This document shows positions 35,301 to 44,184 of a stretch of 64,000 nt of DNA, piece after piece (position 1 is the stretch's first letter; each line of letters starts with the position of its first letter). The stretch covers positions 112,678 through 176,677 of the forward strand of contig CAMVAT010000002.1 of assembly GCA_947165505.1 (NCBI GenBank), in the 5' to 3' direction. Both the position numbers and the translations under genes were made by a program. Under the pieces are notes generated by a model that was not told the DNA's origin, did no database searches, and saw nothing but the letters and a program-made list of their open reading frames with translations. The stretch comes from an uncultured Prevotellaceae bacterium (GTDB lineage Bacteria; Bacteroidota; Bacteroidia; Bacteroidales; Bacteroidaceae).

Positions 35301-35681
35301 TTATACAAGTTGTCCGTCGGTGAGAATGGAAATGGAGCCGCCCCAGAGACAGTTGCATTTGCAGGACTTGAGGAGGGCTGGCTGGTTGGCGATGAGGTAA
35401 TCGGGTTTGCCGGGCGCCCACGGTGCCACGACATTAGGGATGCAAGGCATGGGCGTGAGCACTCCCATGGCAGCCGAGGTGGCTGAGGCGACGGTGGGAT
35501 TTGACAAGGAACTGCACATGCCGAATGAGGGTATGTTGGCCATAGGCTTGAAATCCATGATGTTAGCCATGGGCTTATTGGCAAGCATGACACGTTTCTC
35601 CGGGGTGACGATGAGTTTACAAGGTGTCATGCCAAAACTACACTGAAGGGTAGCTGTGGATGTTACGAAGGAATCAGCCAT
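35301..35681 (-). CDS. PAAR-like spike tip protein (DUF4280 family)
   Basis: 126 residues. The Cys-rich pattern is diagnostic for the PAAR-like DUF4280 family: ATLQCSFG near the start, ANIMDFKPMANIPSFGMC in the middle, AAMGVLTPMPCIPN, and a CKCNCLWGG end. Such proteins cap the VgrG spike of contractile systems in Bacteroidota and can carry effectors. It lies downstream of vgrG, the effector candidate and the DUF2931 gene, and upstream of the Ubl gene. No toxin domain is fused. The 153 bp after it (35148-35300) is AT-rich and shows no further gene. Confidence 0.85.
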   Translation of the reverse strand: MADSFVTSTATLQCSFGMTPCKLIVTPEKRVMLANKPMANIMDFKPMANIPSFGMCSSLSNPTVASATSAAMGVLTPMPCIPNVVAPWAPGKPDYLIANQPALLKSCKCNCLWGGSISILTDGQLV

Positions 35682-35717
35682 ATATGAGATATGAGGTGGA
35701 AGGAAACTACAATGACA

Positions 35718-36767
35718 TTATCTCCATGCGCCCTTGGGCTGGGAGTAGTTGGGACTGCGGAAACACTCGAATTTGTTTCTGAATACGAGCACCTGGCAGG
35801 TATTTTCTGGAATGGTGAGCGGTTCTTTCATGCCGTAGCGGAAGAGGGCGGGTTCGTATTTATTGCTTCCGGGGTCTATTTGCAAGATGAAATCTGTTTT
35901 GGTCTCAGGGTGTGCGCCGTAGCACGCACGGAACACGGGCACCAGTCCATCGTGCGAGAAGAAGAAATAAGCAGAATATTCTCGTTTGCCAACATGCCAT
36001 CCCACGCAAATACGTGAGGGTTTTCCAGCCTCGTGATAGTTGAGCAATGAGCCGTCGCGCAACCGGTCGAAGGTGCCGTCGTGGCATTTCACCTCGACAA
36101 AGTCGAGGGAAGGTTTTGTCTCATCCTCTTCGTATTCCATCCATTCTTCCTGGTCCTTGTCCCATTTTTTTAGGATAGGAAGGAAACGGTAAGTAAATTG
36201 CTGCATCATGCGGTCGAAGAGGTGGTGGTCGGGAAGGCCGTGCTGCGAGAGGTTAGATGCTACGAATTCATCGGCGGCTATCGTCTCCTCACAGAAAACG
36301 TCTAATTTAGAATGGGCCATGATTTTATTAACATCAACACCAGTTGCATCCATCATCTGGGCTTTATGCCAATCCAAGACACAAGACTTCTTATAGCCGT
36401 TGAGCCATACTGCCACTCCTCCGTATGGAGCCATCCCCACGACGATGAACCTGTAAATCGGTTTTCCCTCTTTATCCTTCACCCCAAATGCTTTTTCCAT
36501 ACTGTCACTGTCCAAATCAGTATCCAGACGGTAGCACGCATGCTCAATAACGGAAATCCACTTGATTTCTATATGATAGGGAAGCAATCTGCCATCCCTG
36601 CACCACTCATCGGCAGCAGTAGCCGCCCCCCACTCGGGATGCAAGCATATATTCTGACCGACATCAATCCAGTCATCCTCTTCATCACCATAGGTCAGCA
36701 TGCTGTCAATGATTTTGGCGGGGTAAAGAGGCGGGCAGGATTCAGAAGTGGAGTAATGGTACATCAT
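35718..36767 (-). CDS. DUF2931-family protein, candidate immunity or accessory protein
   Basis: 349 residues from ATG 36767 (36764 is an alternative; a TTG at 36779 overlaps the upstream stop). It shows the DUF2931 pattern: LPYHIEIKWISVIE, YRFIVVGMAPYGGVAVWLNGYKKS in the middle, then a long helical/beta C-terminal region (HDGTFDRLRDGSLLNYHEAG). There is no signal peptide or lipobox, unlike many DUF2931 proteins. DUF2931 genes commonly sit beside T6SS effectors in Bacteroidota. Here the gene follows the 700-aa candidate directly, which suggests an effector-immunity pair; that is inference. Codon use is a little more AT-rich than in the flanking genes. Confidence 0.7.
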   Translation of the reverse strand: MMYHYSTSESCPPLYPAKIIDSMLTYGDEEDDWIDVGQNICLHPEWGAATAADEWCRDGRLLPYHIEIKWISVIEHACYRLDTDLDSDSMEKAFGVKDKEGKPIYRFIVVGMAPYGGVAVWLNGYKKSCVLDWHKAQMMDATGVDVNKIMAHSKLDVFCEETIAADEFVASNLSQHGLPDHHLFDRMMQQFTYRFLPILKKWDKDQEEWMEYEEDETKPSLDFVEVKCHDGTFDRLRDGSLLNYHEAGKPSRICVGWHVGKREYSAYFFFSHDGLVPVFRACYGAHPETKTDFILQIDPGSNKYEPALFRYGMKEPLTIPENTCQVLVFRNKFECFRSPNYSQPKGAWR

Positions 36768-36775
36768 ATTATATC

Positions 36776-38878
36776 TCAATTATATAAATCGGAAGGATTG
36801 TTCACTTTTGGTCTCAATGAGCCATTAGCATAAGGGTTGTATGTGTTCTCACCTTTTTCATAGCCATACTTTGCCCTGATGGTTTCTATGCTAACGCCTA
36901 ACTCGATAGCCGTTTCAGATGTCCACGTCACGGTGCCATCGTCAAGAAACAATTTCACCATGTCAGACGGAATCCCGGTAAAAGTTTCCACTCCGCCGAG
37001 AACAGTTTGTAATGCCCCCTCAGTGGCAATGGCGGCATCTAACCCCCCACCTTTAATATCATTGAATGTCTTTTTCAACGACAAGGGTTTGAACCATTCC
37101 TTAAATATTTGCTTGGCATCAGCCAAGACTTGCCCTTGAGTCCAAGGCTTGATCGCCTCAGCCCACATGTCACTGTTGGCTTTTTCGAGTTTTTTTATTT
37201 CTTTGGTGATTTTAAATTCCTCTTTGGCCAATGCCCTGTATTTAGCAGTAGCCTGGTGCATCGTGAATGTAGCATGGTTGATATAACTTTGAGTACTGAT
37301 TGTGGTCTGGATGGCCTGCTGATTGGCATATCTTGACGCAGCCTGCTGGTTTTCAGCCAACTTTTCCAATTCCTTTTGCCTTGCTCTCAACTGTTCAAGT
37401 TTTGCTGAATTGCGTTTGAAATAAGATTGTGCGGCCTTCAAAGTATTCATATACTTTTTGAAGTTGTCAACAAAAATAGTTCCTGAATGGAAAAGATTTT
37501 GTTTCATTTCGTTGATAATCCTTGATGAGGCAAGTTCACCCGTCTCAGCATGCTTGATAAAAGGCTGCAGTTTTTGCAATTGCTCATTGGTCTGTTCGAG
37601 TTTATCTGAGGCTTTTTCGGCGGTCTTGACAGCCTGTTGCTGTTTTTTCTTAGCCTTCACGGCATTTTTTGCAAGCCTCCTCCTCCCTGCCTGTGTAATT
37701 CCTTTGTCCATTCTGACGATGAGCCTCTGTCCTCTATACATAAGCAGTTTGCAGCCTCTTGCTACGCCTAAAGCAGTCATTTTACCTCCTGTAGCAATGA
37801 CTCTGCCTGCCCTAACAAAGGGGATACAACAGACAAGGTCAATGCCAATAGATATCTTATGCGCATTATTCTCATCGCCTTCCACGACCCACTCAGCCGC
37901 ATGAATTGCAGCGTCAACCAGGGAAATGGGAGAAAAGGCTATCGAGGTGATACCTAAAAACTTATGAACGGCCTCCATGCCAGTGATGGGGAACCAAGGT
38001 TTCACCTCACCCCGTTCGACCTTTGCGGCGTGAGCGATAGCCTTTTGGTATTCTATCCACAGTTGTTCCTCTTCTTTTCTGACGGGGTAATACTCTTTTA
38101 GCCACTCATACGAATAAATCCATTGTCCGTATAATATCTCGGTGGGTGCGACACCATTCTCTAAGTCTTTTTCAGGCAACTGCCCGGTTTCTGCGAAATC
38201 ATATAATTTATTCTCTATGGCCCGCATCATCTGTTTAATCTCGTTCGCATAAAGTTTGCGCTCGAAATACAGGCTGAACACCTCATAGAGGCAGGCATAA
38301 TCAACGACGAGTTTCCATTTCTTTTCTTCATACTCCGCAAAAGAAAAATTTTCTTTTGCGGAATTCACGAACACATCATAGACAGACTCGTTGGGAAGGC
38401 TCCGTTTCAATACCGCCGCAAAAGCAAAAGGCAGTGCGTCAATGGGCATAAACCCTCCTAAAGTGAAATGTATTTTCCCCCCGTCGTACTTGACAATCTC
38501 CTCATCCAAGAATGATTTGACTTGATTAATGCCATCCTCCAGACAGTCTTGCATATCGCACAGTGTAATCGTCTGTCCTGTGACGGAGTCGAAAGCGAGG
38601 TGACTGCAATCTACCACAATAAACTTTTTTTCCACATAGTTAATGGGGTTTCCATGTTCCCATGCGAGGCTAACGGCCATAGAGAGGTTTTCTGTCAATC
38701 CGTCTTCGATGAGCGAATTCTTCGTCTTCTTCAAATCGTGAGTGGATAAGATGGAAAACAACAAGACGACATTGATTTCGCCTCTTTCCATCTGCGACTC
38801 AGCCTCATTGGAAATGGATACGTCAGACGCCTCAACAGTGCTTGCAACAGGCGTAACCGGTGTAGAAAAATCACCCAT
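36776..38878 (-). CDS. Large protein of unknown function, T6SS effector candidate
   Basis: 700 residues, 49 bp after vgrG. The first 270 residues are a soluble domain of unknown type; about 293-365 is a hydrophobic pre-toxin-like segment (ISLVDAAIHAAEWV, ISIGIDLVCCIPFVRAG), followed by a long Lys/Gln-rich coiled coil (about 400-450, 490-600). The last 90 residues (FTGIPSDMVKLF, TSETAIELGVSIETIRAKYGY) could be a toxin domain, but no catalytic motif is recognised. The DNA is clearly AT-richer than the core genes, as is common for exchanged effector cargo. It precedes a DUF2931 gene. Alternatively it may be a structural adaptor. Confidence 0.6.
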   Translation of the reverse strand: MGDFSTPVTPVASTVEASDVSISNEAESQMERGEINVVLLFSILSTHDLKKTKNSLIEDGLTENLSMAVSLAWEHGNPINYVEKKFIVVDCSHLAFDSVTGQTITLCDMQDCLEDGINQVKSFLDEEIVKYDGGKIHFTLGGFMPIDALPFAFAAVLKRSLPNESVYDVFVNSAKENFSFAEYEEKKWKLVVDYACLYEVFSLYFERKLYANEIKQMMRAIENKLYDFAETGQLPEKDLENGVAPTEILYGQWIYSYEWLKEYYPVRKEEEQLWIEYQKAIAHAAKVERGEVKPWFPITGMEAVHKFLGITSIAFSPISLVDAAIHAAEWVVEGDENNAHKISIGIDLVCCIPFVRAGRVIATGGKMTALGVARGCKLLMYRGQRLIVRMDKGITQAGRRRLAKNAVKAKKKQQQAVKTAEKASDKLEQTNEQLQKLQPFIKHAETGELASSRIINEMKQNLFHSGTIFVDNFKKYMNTLKAAQSYFKRNSAKLEQLRARQKELEKLAENQQAASRYANQQAIQTTISTQSYINHATFTMHQATAKYRALAKEEFKITKEIKKLEKANSDMWAEAIKPWTQGQVLADAKQIFKEWFKPLSLKKTFNDIKGGGLDAAIATEGALQTVLGGVETFTGIPSDMVKLFLDDGTVTWTSETAIELGVSIETIRAKYGYEKGENTYNPYANGSLRPKVNNPSDLYN

Positions 38879-38927
38879 AACTGATTATTAGAAAATGATT
38901 GGAAAAAAGTATGCTGAGCCCTCAACC

Positions 38928-40994
38928 TTAATTGACTTTCACCATGCCGCCCTTGATGTCGATGGAGGCATTGGCGTTGAGGGCCATAGAGGTGGAGGCC
39001 TTCTCGTTAATCTGGGCAGCCTGCGCCTCGATCTTGCTTTGAGCCTCGATACGGATGTCGGTGGCTTGCACTTGCAGCTTGTTCTGCACCTTGACGTTCT
39101 GGCTGTCGCCCACCTCGGTATGCTGGTTCTCGCTGACGTGCAACGAGTCGTTACGGTCGATGCTTGCTGAACGGTCGTTGCCGGCGTGCTCGCGTATATC
39201 GTTGTCGGCCGAGCGCGTCTGGTCGTGCGCGGCTGCGAGTTGCATGTCGTTGCCCGCATTTACCTTCACGTCGTTGTCGGCGCGGTGTATGCTGTCGTTG
39301 CCAGCCGATGTCTTGATGTCGTGTCCGGCCTCGATGATGATGTCGTTTTTAGCGTACAGCTCGATATTGCCCGTCGATTCGAGTTTGATGAGCTGTTCGT
39401 CGGTCGAGAAGGTGAGAATATAGTTTTCCTTCTCGTTGTCGTAGATACGGATATATCCGCCCTCGCCCTTATCCCAAATCTCGATGGTGTGCCCATTGCG
39501 AGTGCGGATGGCCTTCACTTGGTTGCTGCCCGGCAGCCATGCCGAGTCGGGGTCGGCCACACCGTTGTAGAGCGTGCCCTTTACGTAGGGCCGTTCGGCG
39601 TTGCCCCCCTCGAAATCGACCATCACCTCCTCGTCGATCTCGGGTATGAACGAGAAACCCTTGCCGCCGCCGGCGTAGGGCTGCGACATACGGAGCCACG
39701 GTGTCATCATGCCATCGTCTTGTTGTGCCTGCCAGTCGAACTGCACACGCACACGCCCCAGGTTGTTCGGATCTTCATTGTCTTTCACCTTGGCCCTGCA
39801 CGAGGTGGCAAAGGGATAGACATCGCTGTCGGTATAAGGCGGGTAGTCGCATTCAGAAGGTATGCCGGTGAAGTGGTTGCTGTAGGTCTCGTCGGCAGAG
39901 AAGAAATGGGTCAGTCCGATGATGAGTATCTCGTCTTGATCGACAGGGCTCTTGGTGTTAGAGGAAGAGTTGGTGATGAAGTTATCCTCGATGACGAGGC
40001 GTCCGCCGATTTTGAGTCTTGAGCAATAGGTGCGCCCTGAATAGGAGAGCAACCCAGCCTTCACGCCCCTACCCTGCGTCTTGGTTGAGATATTGAGCAC
40101 CGTCTCGCGCCCATCGTTGTCGGCGAAGCCGCCCGAATGCAGGTTTTGCAATGTAGGTTTGGTGTAAAGGTCTTGCGAAGCCTGAAACGCCTCGTCGCTC
40201 AGTTTGTTGTACGACCGCTGCATCTCGCCGAGCGCATCTTTCTGGTTGGCATCGTATGCGTTGTATGACGAGGCCAAGTGATTGAACGCCACATGCTGCA
40301 TCTTCAGGTCAATGCCATACGACGGCACATCCTGACTGGGATAGGCCAGGCGGATGGCATCCTGATCTACCAGTTGACCGAACACCATGTGTGTGCCGTC
40401 GTTGTAGAGCCACTCGCCGTAGCGCATTGCGAGTCTGCGCAGAAACTGCGCATTGGTCTCATTATACTGCACGCAGTAGGGTATGGGGTCGGTGAACCGT
40501 GCGTTGACCTCAGCCTGTATATGGTCGGAATAGTCGTCGAGCACATCATTGACGATATCGTTGAGTGTCATCTGCTCATACGACTTGCAGTTGGGACTGT
40601 CGCTGATGAGCGCATCCCAGCTGTACGCCTCTACCTGTACGTCGTACTCGGTGCCGTCTCTGCTGCCCGACGCCGAGACGATGACACCTTGGAACTCGAT
40701 ATCCGACGTCTTGCCCGAATCGCCGTTGAGCGACATATTTTCCACGTTGTCGGTCATGAGCGAGAGGGTGATTTCCTTACCGATGAGCTGACCGCAGAGT
40801 GCGAACTCCGTCTCACTGATGTCTTCTTCGGGGTCGGCCTTTCTGGCAGAGAAAGAGAGTGAGTTGGGAGCCATCAGCGATTGCCGGAGCGAGAAATGGT
40901 CTAACCGGTATTTGATGCCCTCGATTTCGATGTCGAACTTGGTTGATACGTTGCCTCCTATCGAGACAGAGATATCACGGATGGAGATGGACAT
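38928..40994 (-). CDS. vgrG: VgrG spike protein (TssI)
   Basis: 688 residues. The gp27-like body starts MSISIRDISVSIGGN and contains RRLAMRYGEWLYNDGTHM; the OB-fold/gp5 part has FPFATSCRAKVKDNEDPNNLGRVRVQFDWQ, TPWLRMSQPYAGGGKGFSFIPEIDEEVMVDFEGGNAERPYVKGTLYNG. From about 540 a triple-stranded beta-helix with repeated D-x2-x-A-G-x-D rungs (AGHDIKT, AGNDSIH, AGNDMQL) runs to the end. No extra C-terminal effector domain. It is the trimeric spike that punctures target cells. The next genes downstream (candidate effector, DUF2931, PAAR-like) form its cargo module. Confidence 0.95.
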   Translation of the reverse strand: MSISIRDISVSIGGNVSTKFDIEIEGIKYRLDHFSLRQSLMAPNSLSFSARKADPEEDISETEFALCGQLIGKEITLSLMTDNVENMSLNGDSGKTSDIEFQGVIVSASGSRDGTEYDVQVEAYSWDALISDSPNCKSYEQMTLNDIVNDVLDDYSDHIQAEVNARFTDPIPYCVQYNETNAQFLRRLAMRYGEWLYNDGTHMVFGQLVDQDAIRLAYPSQDVPSYGIDLKMQHVAFNHLASSYNAYDANQKDALGEMQRSYNKLSDEAFQASQDLYTKPTLQNLHSGGFADNDGRETVLNISTKTQGRGVKAGLLSYSGRTYCSRLKIGGRLVIEDNFITNSSSNTKSPVDQDEILIIGLTHFFSADETYSNHFTGIPSECDYPPYTDSDVYPFATSCRAKVKDNEDPNNLGRVRVQFDWQAQQDDGMMTPWLRMSQPYAGGGKGFSFIPEIDEEVMVDFEGGNAERPYVKGTLYNGVADPDSAWLPGSNQVKAIRTRNGHTIEIWDKGEGGYIRIYDNEKENYILTFSTDEQLIKLESTGNIELYAKNDIIIEAGHDIKTSAGNDSIHRADNDVKVNAGNDMQLAAAHDQTRSADNDIREHAGNDRSASIDRNDSLHVSENQHTEVGDSQNVKVQNKLQVQATDIRIEAQSKIEAQAAQINEKASTSMALNANASIDIKGGMVKVN

Positions 40995-40995
40995 A

Positions 40996-41207
40996 ATTTT
41001 AGAGGTAAGAGGTGGGAGGTAGGAGGTTATAGATTAGAGATTATAGATTAGAGATGAGAGATGAGAGATGAGAGATTAGAGATGAGAGATTAGAGATTAG
41101 AGATTAGAGATTAGAGATTAGAGATGAGAGATTAGAGATTAGAGATGAGAGATGAGAGATTAGAGATGAGAGATTAGAGATGAGAGATTATAGATGAGAG
41201 ATTATGT
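40996..41207. repeat. Long heptamer repeat block between hcp2 and vgrG
   Basis: About 200 bp with a 7-bp period: agagatt, agagatg and related units, plus gaggtaa units near 41005-41030. It is the longest of the simple repeats in the window, with slight unit variation. It may alter in length by slipped pairing. Confidence 0.85.
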
Positions 41208-41210
41208 TGC

Positions 41211-41633
41211 TTACATGTCTGAGCCGACGGTCCATTCGTTGGTGAAGAGTGCGCTGCCGATGGAGCCGACTTTGATGACCTCGGCACTGATGGTGACGGT
41301 GGTGTACATCAGGCGCGAGTCGTTGTCGTTGAAGTAGTCGCGCAGACCCACGCAGTAGGCATTGACGAAATCGACCGTCTTGTAACTGCGTTTGTTCTCG
41401 TTGGAGAAGACGACGAACTTGAACCGCCCGGCCATCACTTCCACCTTGTTGAACATCCACTTATAGAAGAACACATCGTCGTCGCTGGTAGAAGGCATGG
41501 TGAAGGTGATGGTTCCGCCACGGGGTCTCGACGTGGGTTTGCCGGTGTCGTCGATGGCCTGGGTGAACTCGTAAGAACATTCCACTACGCTGTAGGTATG
41601 TCCGCCGATTTGTAATTTGCCTTGAATAGCCAT
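41211..41633 (-). CDS. tssD: Hcp tube protein (TssD), second copy
   Basis: 140 residues, single-domain Hcp fold: MAIQGKLQIGGHTYSVVECSYEF, then GGTITFTMPST, FYKWMFNKVEVMAGRFKFVV, FVNAYCVGLRDYFNDND, and a final beta-strand (TTVTISAEVIKVG). It is paralogous to the neighbouring 134-aa protein but clearly divergent. Hcp hexamers stack to form the inner tube. Two different Hcp in one locus may serve different cargo, or one may be an adaptor. It lies between hcp1 and the repeat block before vgrG. Confidence 0.88.
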   Translation of the reverse strand: MAIQGKLQIGGHTYSVVECSYEFTQAIDDTGKPTSRPRGGTITFTMPSTSDDDVFFYKWMFNKVEVMAGRFKFVVFSNENKRSYKTVDFVNAYCVGLRDYFNDNDSRLMYTTVTISAEVIKVGSIGSALFTNEWTVGSDM

Positions 41634-41690
41634 TTAAGAGTTTAAAGTTTAAGGTTTAAAGTTTAAGGGGTGAAGAGTTGAAAGTTGAAG
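41634..41690. repeat. tttaaag heptamer repeats
   Basis: 7-bp units (gtttaaa, gtttaag) in the spacer between the two hcp genes. Confidence 0.6.
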
Positions 41691-41764
41691 GTAACTTAAG
41701 TGAATACGAAATGTGAAATGCGCGATGTGCTCGGATTTCACATTTCGTATTGATGCCTGACCGA

Positions 41765-42169
41765 TTAGTTGTCGATGGTCCAACGGTTGTTGTGTCGAGC
41801 GTTGCCCACCTGTATCTCCTTGGCCGAGATGGTGAACTCCTCAAACTGCAAGAGCGAATTGGTAGAGTCGTATGTCTCGGCATACTCCACTACATATCCC
41901 TCTTTGAACTGCAGGTTCTTCATCTCGCCGCCCTGACGGTTGGGGAACGAGATGGTGCCGCTCTTGCTCATATAGGTGTCGCACATCCACTCGAGGATAT
42001 CGGTGTTGCCATCGTCGTTGGATTTCACTTTGACCGTGATTTTACCACCGCGTGTGGTACCAGTGGGCTGACCTTCTACGTCGGTCTGCTGATTGAGTTC
42101 GTAACGCACGTACAAAACTTCGCGCTCGGCGATGCCATCGGCATTGATTGTTGCTGTTCTTGTTGCCAT
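41765..42169 (-). CDS. tssD: Hcp tube protein (TssD), first copy
   Basis: 134 residues: MATRTATINADGIAEREVLYVRYEL, RGGKITVKVKSNDDGNTDILEWMCDTYMSKSGTISF, MKNLQFKEGYVVEYAETYDS, FTISAKEIQVGNARHNNRW. This is the Hcp/TssD pattern of Bacteroidota T6SS. It sits directly after tssC, the usual place of the main tube gene, and so is likely the structural tube subunit. No C-terminal effector extension. Confidence 0.9.
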   Translation of the reverse strand: MATRTATINADGIAEREVLYVRYELNQQTDVEGQPTGTTRGGKITVKVKSNDDGNTDILEWMCDTYMSKSGTISFPNRQGGEMKNLQFKEGYVVEYAETYDSTNSLLQFEEFTISAKEIQVGNARHNNRWTIDN

Positions 42170-42237
42170 AATTAGTTTTTTTATTTAAAGGGTTAAAAAT
42201 GTCTATGAAAGACACGAAATGGATGATAATGAGTAAT

Positions 42238-43614
42238 TTACTTCACGTTCTGGTCCCAATCCACGCCGGCGGTGCCGTTGTGTCCGGTCAGTTCGATGAG
42301 GAAGTTCTTCGCAGCGAAGAAAGGTTTCAGTTCCACCTGGATGTTGATGTCCTTGGTCTTCGGATCCTGGTTGATGCCTTTGAGGTTATAGTTCTCGATG
42401 AGTTTGCCGGGGCCTTTGTAGTCGCTGAGGAAATCGTGCACGGCCTGTTGCAGTTCGGCCTTGACCGACGAGTTCCAATTGATGAACGCCTCGTCGTTGA
42501 AGAAGTTCTGGAACACCTTGCCAATCCAGTCGAACACGCGCACGATGGGATACTCTTGCAGTCCGAGCGTAGCGCCGTTGTAGAGCGAGCGGTTGGAGAA
42601 GGCCATGGTGCGTCCGTCTTCCTCGACCATGGGAATGACACCCATGTCGATGAGGGCGGCGATCTCCGACTTACGCAGGTCGAGACGTGCCCCTTTGACG
42701 TTGCTCAGCGTGCCATACTTCTTACCTGCGGCACCCTGTGCGATGACGATCTCCTCGGTGTTGGTCATACGTCCGGCGAGGGCGGCCGATCCGGGGATGT
42801 AGAGGTCGTCGTCTTCGCCGGCGAGTTCAGACTTCTTGCGTCCGAGCAGGTAGTTGCACGTCATCACCACGTTGGCCAGATGTGCATCCTGTCCTTGCAG
42901 TTCGGCATCGTCGAGCTCCTCTTTCAGCATGCTGAAGTTCATGCTGTCCTTGAAGTCAGTCACCATGAGCACCTTGTTGCGGTAGGCCGTATCCGACCAC
43001 ATGCGCACGGTGACGGCATCGCCCAGGTATCCGGGCACGATGAGCAGACTGTAGTTGTTCTTCAGGTTCAGGCGGTCGTAGTAGCGCTCCAGTTCCTCAC
43101 GGATGGCCACGGTGTCTTCTGAGTCGTGCTCGCCGAGCGCCTCTTTGTTGACATTCATCAGCGTGAGGCAATCAACCTTGCCCTGTCCGGCATTAGCGAA
43201 GAACGAGTCGAGCGAGCGGTAGGTCACCTCCAGATTTCTCACCTCGTCATGGATGCTGAAGAGGTTGTCTCTGAGGTTTTGCTCAGCCTTGTCGCGCTTG
43301 GCAGAACATTCGTCGATGATTTGCGCGGGGTCTTTGCTGTCGCCTTCGAGCAGCGCCACCCATTGCTCGAGTTCTTTCTTCAGTTTTTTGCGAGAATCCT
43401 TGTAAGCCGAGTCAGAGAGGAAGATATTCTTCACAGCCTTGCGGCGCGGATCCATGTTCTCTACGCCCTTAATGAGTCCCTTGACGAGTTGGAAACCTCC
43501 GTATTTGCCCAGGCCGCCGAGGCTGTCTTGCAACAGCTGGCCGGGGTTCTCTATTTTCTGTCTCTCTTGCAGTTGTGCGCCCTCTGCAAGTGCTTCTTTT
43601 TTCATTTCTTCCAC
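42238..43614 (-). CDS. tssC: T6SS contractile sheath large subunit TssC (VipB)
   Basis: 458 residues, standard for TssC. Signatures include KVDCLTLMNVNKEALGEHDSED, YNRL-type NNYSLLIVPGYLG, EEIVIAQGAAGKKYGTLSNVKGARL, SEIAALIDMGVIPMVEEDG and the C-terminal beta-strands (DINIQVELKPFFAAKNFLIELTGHN) that form handshake contacts with TssB. It builds the sheath whose contraction drives the Hcp tube outwards. Gene order ClpV, TssB, TssC, Hcp agrees with Bacteroidota T6SS loci. Confidence 0.93.
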   Translation of the reverse strand: MEEMKKEALAEGAQLQERQKIENPGQLLQDSLGGLGKYGGFQLVKGLIKGVENMDPRRKAVKNIFLSDSAYKDSRKKLKKELEQWVALLEGDSKDPAQIIDECSAKRDKAEQNLRDNLFSIHDEVRNLEVTYRSLDSFFANAGQGKVDCLTLMNVNKEALGEHDSEDTVAIREELERYYDRLNLKNNYSLLIVPGYLGDAVTVRMWSDTAYRNKVLMVTDFKDSMNFSMLKEELDDAELQGQDAHLANVVMTCNYLLGRKKSELAGEDDDLYIPGSAALAGRMTNTEEIVIAQGAAGKKYGTLSNVKGARLDLRKSEIAALIDMGVIPMVEEDGRTMAFSNRSLYNGATLGLQEYPIVRVFDWIGKVFQNFFNDEAFINWNSSVKAELQQAVHDFLSDYKGPGKLIENYNLKGINQDPKTKDINIQVELKPFFAAKNFLIELTGHNGTAGVDWDQNVK

Positions 43615-43627
43615 GATAGTAAATATT

Positions 43628-43685
43628 TAATTGTTATTGATTTGTTCAATGCTCAACGTTCCACGTTCAATGTTCCACGTTCCAC
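43628..43685. repeat. gttccac/gttcaat heptamer repeats
   Basis: A run of 7-bp units between tssB and tssC. Confidence 0.65.
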
Positions 43686-43686
43686 G

Positions 43687-44142
43687 TCATTCAGCCTCTT
43701 CGAGTTCAGCAAGCAGCGCCTTGAGAGCGTCTTTCAGGTTGCCGCGTGCCGCCTCGTCTTTGAGTGTATTACGCAGTGTCTTGTTCTTCTCCAGCTGTCG
43801 GATGACAGAGTTGTAGGCGTCGATTTTGGCCTGTTCCTCGCTCAGCAGTTCGCTCTGTGCGATGAGTTGCTCATCGTCGAAGTCCTTGACCGACTTAAAG
43901 TCAAAATCCTCGAACACGGCACCGCCCTCTTCGGTCTCCAGTGTCACGCCCTTCTTCGACGGCTGGTAGTGTTCAAACACCTCTTTCATGTTTTTAGCCT
44001 TGAAGCCTTCCCTTTCCTCGTCGGTGTTGGGTGCTTCGTCAGTGAATTGGTCGGCGTAGAGAGCCCTGTTTTGCGGGAACTCGATGATGCCGTCCTGCGC
44101 CTCAGTGTCTAAGACTTTAGAAATAACTGTTTTTTTTGCCAT
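43687..44142 (-). CDS. tssB: T6SS contractile sheath small subunit TssB (VipA)
   Basis: 151 residues: an N-terminal beta-strand MAKKTVISKVL, central segment FEHYQPSKKGVTLETEEGGAVFEDFDFKSVKDFDDEQLI that mirrors the FxxMxDFxPE region, and a helical C-terminus (DALKALLAELEE). TssB and TssC together form the sheath. The C-terminal helix of TssB is the handle that ClpV uses for disassembly. Confidence 0.88.
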   Translation of the reverse strand: MAKKTVISKVLDTEAQDGIIEFPQNRALYADQFTDEAPNTDEEREGFKAKNMKEVFEHYQPSKKGVTLETEEGGAVFEDFDFKSVKDFDDEQLIAQSELLSEEQAKIDAYNSVIRQLEKNKTLRNTLKDEAARGNLKDALKALLAELEEAE

Positions 44143-44184
44143 AGTAGTTGGATTTTTTATTGATTGATAATTATTTGATTCGGT

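Noticed and set aside
36776..38878. Phage tail or tape-measure-like protein
   Set aside because: It has coiled coils but lies after vgrG, is AT-rich and is followed by DUF2931, which fits cargo better.
40996..41207. Possible CRISPR array
   Set aside because: The repeats are 7 bp long with no spacers between them.
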